Below the pieces are notes generated by a model. That model did no database searches. It was given only the letters and a program-made list of their open reading frames with translations, and had not been told where the DNA came from. A stretch of 64,000 nucleotides of DNA, taken from the NCBI RefSeq assembly GCF_004217335.1, contig NZ_SHMP01000003.1, positions 62,001 through 126,000 of the forward strand, written 5' to 3'. Shown here piece by piece: positions 61,126 to 64,000 of this stretch; the stretch's first letter is position 1; the number at the start of each line of letters is the position of its first letter. The stretch comes from Natrinema hispanicum. Its GTDB lineage: Archaea; Halobacteriota; Halobacteria; Halobacteriales; Natrialbaceae. Position numbers and translations under genes: made by a program.

Positions 61126-62199
61126 ATGAATCGCGAGTCCCTCCTGGTCATTGCGACACTCGTGGTCGTGACCGGGGCGGTCACGACCCTCGCGCTCACT
61201 GGAGCGGTGTCCGATCCCAGCGAGCCCGAGACGGCCGCCGACGTCGAGCACACCGGCCACGTGTCGCTGGCCGAAATCACGATCAGCGCCGACGAGGTTA
61301 CCGGCGGCACCGCCACCCTGGCCGTCGATACGTACCTCGAGCACCGTGGCGACCCCGTCACGAACGTCACCGTCGTCCATCGCGCGACCGACACGAAGAC
61401 CGGTCTCGTCGAGGACACCACCGAACGGGACGTCGAGACGCTGACCGACGGCGACGAAGTCGTCGTCACGGATACGGTGTCGGTCCCCCGCAAGAGCAGC
61501 TACGAGATCGAGACGTTCGTCTATCGAAACGGCACCCGTACCGAGTCGACCAGCCATACTGTCGACGGCGTCGACGCGCTGACGCCCGCGTACGCTGCCA
61601 CCGATGTCGAGTTCCACCGCTTCGGCGGCGACGCCGGTGGGAGCCCCGCGGACATCCCTGCGATCGGCTACTCGATCGACTCGACGACTACCGACACGGC
61701 TACCCTAGAGGTCAGTAGCTACCTCACGAACACTGGCGACAACGCCGAACGTGACCTCAAGCTCGAAGTGAACGCCCGCCAGGCAGCGTCAAACGTCATC
61801 GCAGACTCCGCGACCGTCGAACTGTCGACGATCAAGCCCGGGAAAACCGCGTCGCCAACCGTCGGGCTCGAGGTCCCGCAGGGGTACGACTACTACCTCG
61901 ATGCGATCCTCTGGCGGGACGGCACGATCGTCCGGACGAACCGCGCGGCTGCCAACCTCGGCCCCGGGTCGCTGTCCGTCAACGAAACTGCCAGTGAAAC
62001 CGGGCTCGAAGTAAGCGACTTTGCCAGCAGTTCCGACGCCTACGACGAGGCAGCCGACAGCAGCACCGAAACTGACAGCGATGCCGCACGTGAGGACGCG
62101 AGTGCTGAATCGAGTGGGGACGGAACACCTGGGTTCGGGATCGCCGTCACCGCTGTTGCAGTCCTCGCCACGATCGCGCTTGCACGGAGGTTCCAATGA
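61126..62199 (+). CDS. Surface protein with PGF-CTERM sorting signal
   Basis: 357 residues from MNRESLLVIATL. An N-terminal helix of about 22 residues acts as signal or anchor. The body is beta-rich (two modules around EHTGHVSLAEITISADE and VEFHRFGGDAGGSP, with repeats of AxxLxVxxYLxNxGD). The C-terminus has an acidic Ser/Thr-rich spacer followed by TPGFG and a last membrane helix with basic residues (ALARRFQ), the archaeosortase A (PGF-CTERM) recognition signal. It is expected to be cleaved and lipid-attached on the cell surface. It overlaps the next gene by 4 nt. Confidence 0.82.
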   Translation: MNRESLLVIATLVVVTGAVTTLALTGAVSDPSEPETAADVEHTGHVSLAEITISADEVTGGTATLAVDTYLEHRGDPVTNVTVVHRATDTKTGLVEDTTERDVETLTDGDEVVVTDTVSVPRKSSYEIETFVYRNGTRTESTSHTVDGVDALTPAYAATDVEFHRFGGDAGGSPADIPAIGYSIDSTTTDTATLEVSSYLTNTGDNAERDLKLEVNARQAASNVIADSATVELSTIKPGKTASPTVGLEVPQGYDYYLDAILWRDGTIVRTNRAAANLGPGSLSVNETASETGLEVSDFASSSDAYDEAADSSTETDSDAAREDASAESSGDGTPGFGIAVTAVAVLATIALARRFQ

Positions 62200-62534
62200 C
62201 TGATACATCGACACAGCCGACGACCGACACTGACCAGACGACCGATCAACAGCCACACCAACGCGATGGCGCTCAGACGACAGCCAAATCGAACGCCATC
62301 AGCGGATTCGATCCACGCTCCAACGAGATCCATCGCTATCTCGCCTGGGGCGCGCTCGCCGTCTGCTCGCTGGTGGCCGTGTTCGCCCTGTTTCAGTTTT
62401 ACGGGAGCGTTACCAGCACCATTGAGCTCTGGGTCGATCCCAAGTTCCAGCCGCCGATCCGCGCCGCATTCAACCTCGCCGTCCTCCTGACGTCACTGAT
62501 CGGCATCTCGCTGCTCGTTCGCGAGCTGAAGTGA
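62196..62534 (+). CDS. Two-helix membrane protein
   Basis: 112 residues, an N-terminal hydrophilic, Thr/Gln/Asp-rich arm of ~50 residues, then two membrane helices (LAWGALAVCSLVAVFALFQFY and ALAVLLTSLIGISLL-like). It begins inside the last codon of the surface protein (ATGA overlap), so the two are co-translated. The partner role is a guess; no family is recognised. Confidence 0.7.
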   Translation: MTDTSTQPTTDTDQTTDQQPHQRDGAQTTAKSNAISGFDPRSNEIHRYLAWGALAVCSLVAVFALFQFYGSVTSTIELWVDPKFQPPIRAAFNLAVLLTSLIGISLLVRELK

Positions 62535-62649
62535 CCGGCTGCGAGCGGGAATCAAACCGTTTTGTCGTTCGTGTCGTTTGCAACGAGCGGCGGCGCTTAC
62601 AGTCTGAGATGGTCGGAAACTGAAGACAAAAAACGCGACGGAAACGGCG

Positions 62650-63798
62650 TTACCGTTCCTCGATCGGAACGAACTCCTGGTCCTCCGGGCCGGTGTAGCG
62701 GGCGCGCGGACGGATGAGGCGGTTGTCCTCCTGGTACTCGAGGACGTGGGCGATCCAGCCACCGGCGCGGCTCATCGCGAAGATGGGCGTGTACATGTCG
62801 ATCGGGATGCCGAGCTGGTAGTAGACCGAGCCCGAGTAGAAGTCGACGTTGGGGGCGATGCCCTTCTCGGTGAGGCCCTTCTCCTCGGAGAGGTACTGTT
62901 CGATGGTGGTGGTGTACTTGTACCACTTGTCCTCGCCGTTGTTCGCGAGTTCCTCGCTGCGTTCCTGGAGGATCTTCGCGCGCGGGTCTTTAACGTTGTA
63001 GACGCGGTGGCCGAAGCCGGGGATGCGTCGTCCTTCGTCAGTGGCTTGCTCGACCCACTCGCGGTGGTCTAAGTCGCTTTCGTCGATCTCGATGAGGACT
63101 TCCATGACATCCTGGTTTGCACCGCCGTGGAGCGGCCCCGAAAGGGCGCTGATGCCGCCGGTGACGGCGCTGTAGATGTCGGCCATCGTCGAGCCGATGA
63201 CCATCGAGGTAAACGTCGAGGCGTTCAGGCCGTGGTCGGCGTGCAGAATGAGCGCCTGATCGAACGTCTCGGCGGCGATATCGTCGGGCACCTCGCCGGT
63301 CAGCATGTAGAGGAAGTTCGCCGCGAGCCCGAGGTCGGGGTGGGGATCGACCGGCCCCTCGCCGAGTCGGTAGCGCTCGAAGGCCGCGAGCGCGGTCGGG
63401 ATCTTGGCCGTGATCCGACGACCCTTCCGGAGCGTCGCCTCGAGGTCGTCTGGGTCGGCATCCGTTTCGGGTTCAGTGGCCGAGAACATCGAGACTGCAG
63501 TTCGCAGCGCCGCCATCGGCTCTTCGTCGGCCGCGGCGAGCCGTTCCATCGTCGCGAGGACGTCCTCACTGACCTCGCGTTCTTCCATGAGCGCGTCCGC
63601 GAACGGCTCGAGTTCGTCTTCGGTCGGGAGGTGACCGTTCCAGAGCAGGTACAGAACTTCCTCGTAGCTCGCGCCGCGCGCGAGGTCCTCGATCGTGTAG
63701 CCGCGATAGATCAGCCGGCCCGCATCGCCGTCGATCGAGCTGAGTCCCGATTCAGCGACTAACACACCCTCGAGCCCTTTCTTGAGGTCGTCAGACAT
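62650..63798 (-). CDS. citZ: Citrate synthase
   Basis: 382 residues. The catalytic residues are visible: His in LHADHGLNAST, His in GPLHGGANQDV and Asp in NVDFYSGSVYYQLG. The short N-terminus (MSDDLKKGLEGVLVAESGLSSIDG) is of the archaeal/Gram-positive type II-like size. It joins oxaloacetate and acetyl-CoA in the first step of the TCA cycle. Alternatively it could be a 2-methylcitrate synthase, but the residues and Halobacteria distribution favour citrate synthase. It is convergent with the membrane protein gene. Confidence 0.95.
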   Translation of the reverse strand: MSDDLKKGLEGVLVAESGLSSIDGDAGRLIYRGYTIEDLARGASYEEVLYLLWNGHLPTEDELEPFADALMEEREVSEDVLATMERLAAADEEPMAALRTAVSMFSATEPETDADPDDLEATLRKGRRITAKIPTALAAFERYRLGEGPVDPHPDLGLAANFLYMLTGEVPDDIAAETFDQALILHADHGLNASTFTSMVIGSTMADIYSAVTGGISALSGPLHGGANQDVMEVLIEIDESDLDHREWVEQATDEGRRIPGFGHRVYNVKDPRAKILQERSEELANNGEDKWYKYTTTIEQYLSEEKGLTEKGIAPNVDFYSGSVYYQLGIPIDMYTPIFAMSRAGGWIAHVLEYQEDNRLIRPRARYTGPEDQEFVPIEER

Positions 63799-64000
63799 AC
63801 TCAGGGATTTCGGACCCTAATGGAAAAGTATTATCGTTTGGTCGGTGTCGGATGATAGCACGCCAAATCGCTGGCTGGCATCACCTTTTCACTCGAGAGT
63901 AAAGTACGTTTCCGAATTGTAGTGGACAAACAGTCAGTTATGCGACGCTGTTGACCGGCACTGATAGACAATCGGTCACATCCTGTGAGATTCACCCAGC
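63799..64000. other. Upstream region of citZ
   Basis: Non-coding in the visible part; a TATA-like AAGTATTA lies about 27 nt before the citrate synthase ATG. Nothing else is recognised. Confidence 0.4.

Noticed and set aside
1-64000. Very frequent CTCGAG hexamers as a regulatory or restriction-related signal
   Set aside because: They are mostly Leu-Glu codon pairs in phase in coding sequence, explained by codon choice in this group.
1-64000. CRISPR arrays, defence islands, transposases or prophage genes
   Set aside because: No regularly spaced direct repeats, no transposase or integrase motifs and no phage structural genes were seen.

Overview
The window is a chromosomal segment of a halophilic archaeon (class Halobacteria). 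The evidence is high GC, very acidic proteins, GTG/ATG starts with TATA boxes about 27 nt upstream (leaderless transcripts), haloarchaeal families (bacterio-opsin-activator HTH, L15e, aRF1, CarS, GfcR, glutamate mutase subunit S, PGF-CTERM protein, RIO2 kinase) and Tat-type lipoproteins. The frequent CTCGAG Leu-Glu codon pair and the gene content fit the Natrialbaceae branch, but the genus cannot be fixed from the sequence alone. There is no rRNA, CRISPR array, transposase or obvious prophage. One tRNA gene (Ser-GGA) is present.

Layout. 0-16.3 kb is mostly housekeeping: small regulators, methyltransferase, endonuclease IV, lipoate ligase, RIO2 kinase, L15e, universal stress protein, GfcR, ThrRS, OPRT and CarS. 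It contains an AT-richer patch at 5.3-6.6 kb with a lone lipoprotein. 16.4-38.9 kb is a catabolic island centred on ectoine-type compatible solutes and amino acids. It holds an ectoine hydrolase (DoeA/EutD type), glutamate dehydrogenase, two M20 deacylases, a threonine-ammonia-lyase/EutB-like enzyme, two class III transaminases (one diaminobutyrate type), a BCCT carrier, an Lrp/AsnC-RCK_C regulator, an APC-Usp permease, proline dehydrogenase, a MIP channel, an AstE/DoeB-like deacetylase and a threonine synthase-like enzyme. Together they could import ectoine, open and deacetylate it, transaminate diaminobutyrate to aspartate semialdehyde and recycle glutamate. The semialdehyde dehydrogenase (DoeC) is not in the window.

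38.9-46.5 kb is again housekeeping (NUDIX, carbonic anhydrase, ArgRS, MinD-like ATPase, aRF1, sugar epimerase). 46.7-57.0 kb is the most striking part. It comprises five transcription units: flippase-like protein; GT75-like enzyme; FbpA/FbpB ferric transporter plus GT39-like membrane glycosyltransferase; dolichyl-phosphate-type GT2; and a gluconate-dehydrogenase-like gamma subunit plus GMC oxidoreductase. Each carries the same DtxR/IdeR-like palindrome (TTAGG-N4-CCTAA type) abutting or overlapping its TATA box. This looks like an iron-responsive regulon joining ferric uptake to lipid-linked surface glycosylation and sugar oxidation. 57-64 kb holds SRAP, tRNA-Ser with a duplicated 3' end, RidA with threonine ammonia-lyase, a PGF-CTERM surface protein and citrate synthase.

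Scattered through the intergenic regions is a family of about eight 50-90 bp palindromic elements with shared ends (consensus CTGAKACGGNCTSCTGTCA). Several of them supply or abut the stop codon of the neighbouring gene.
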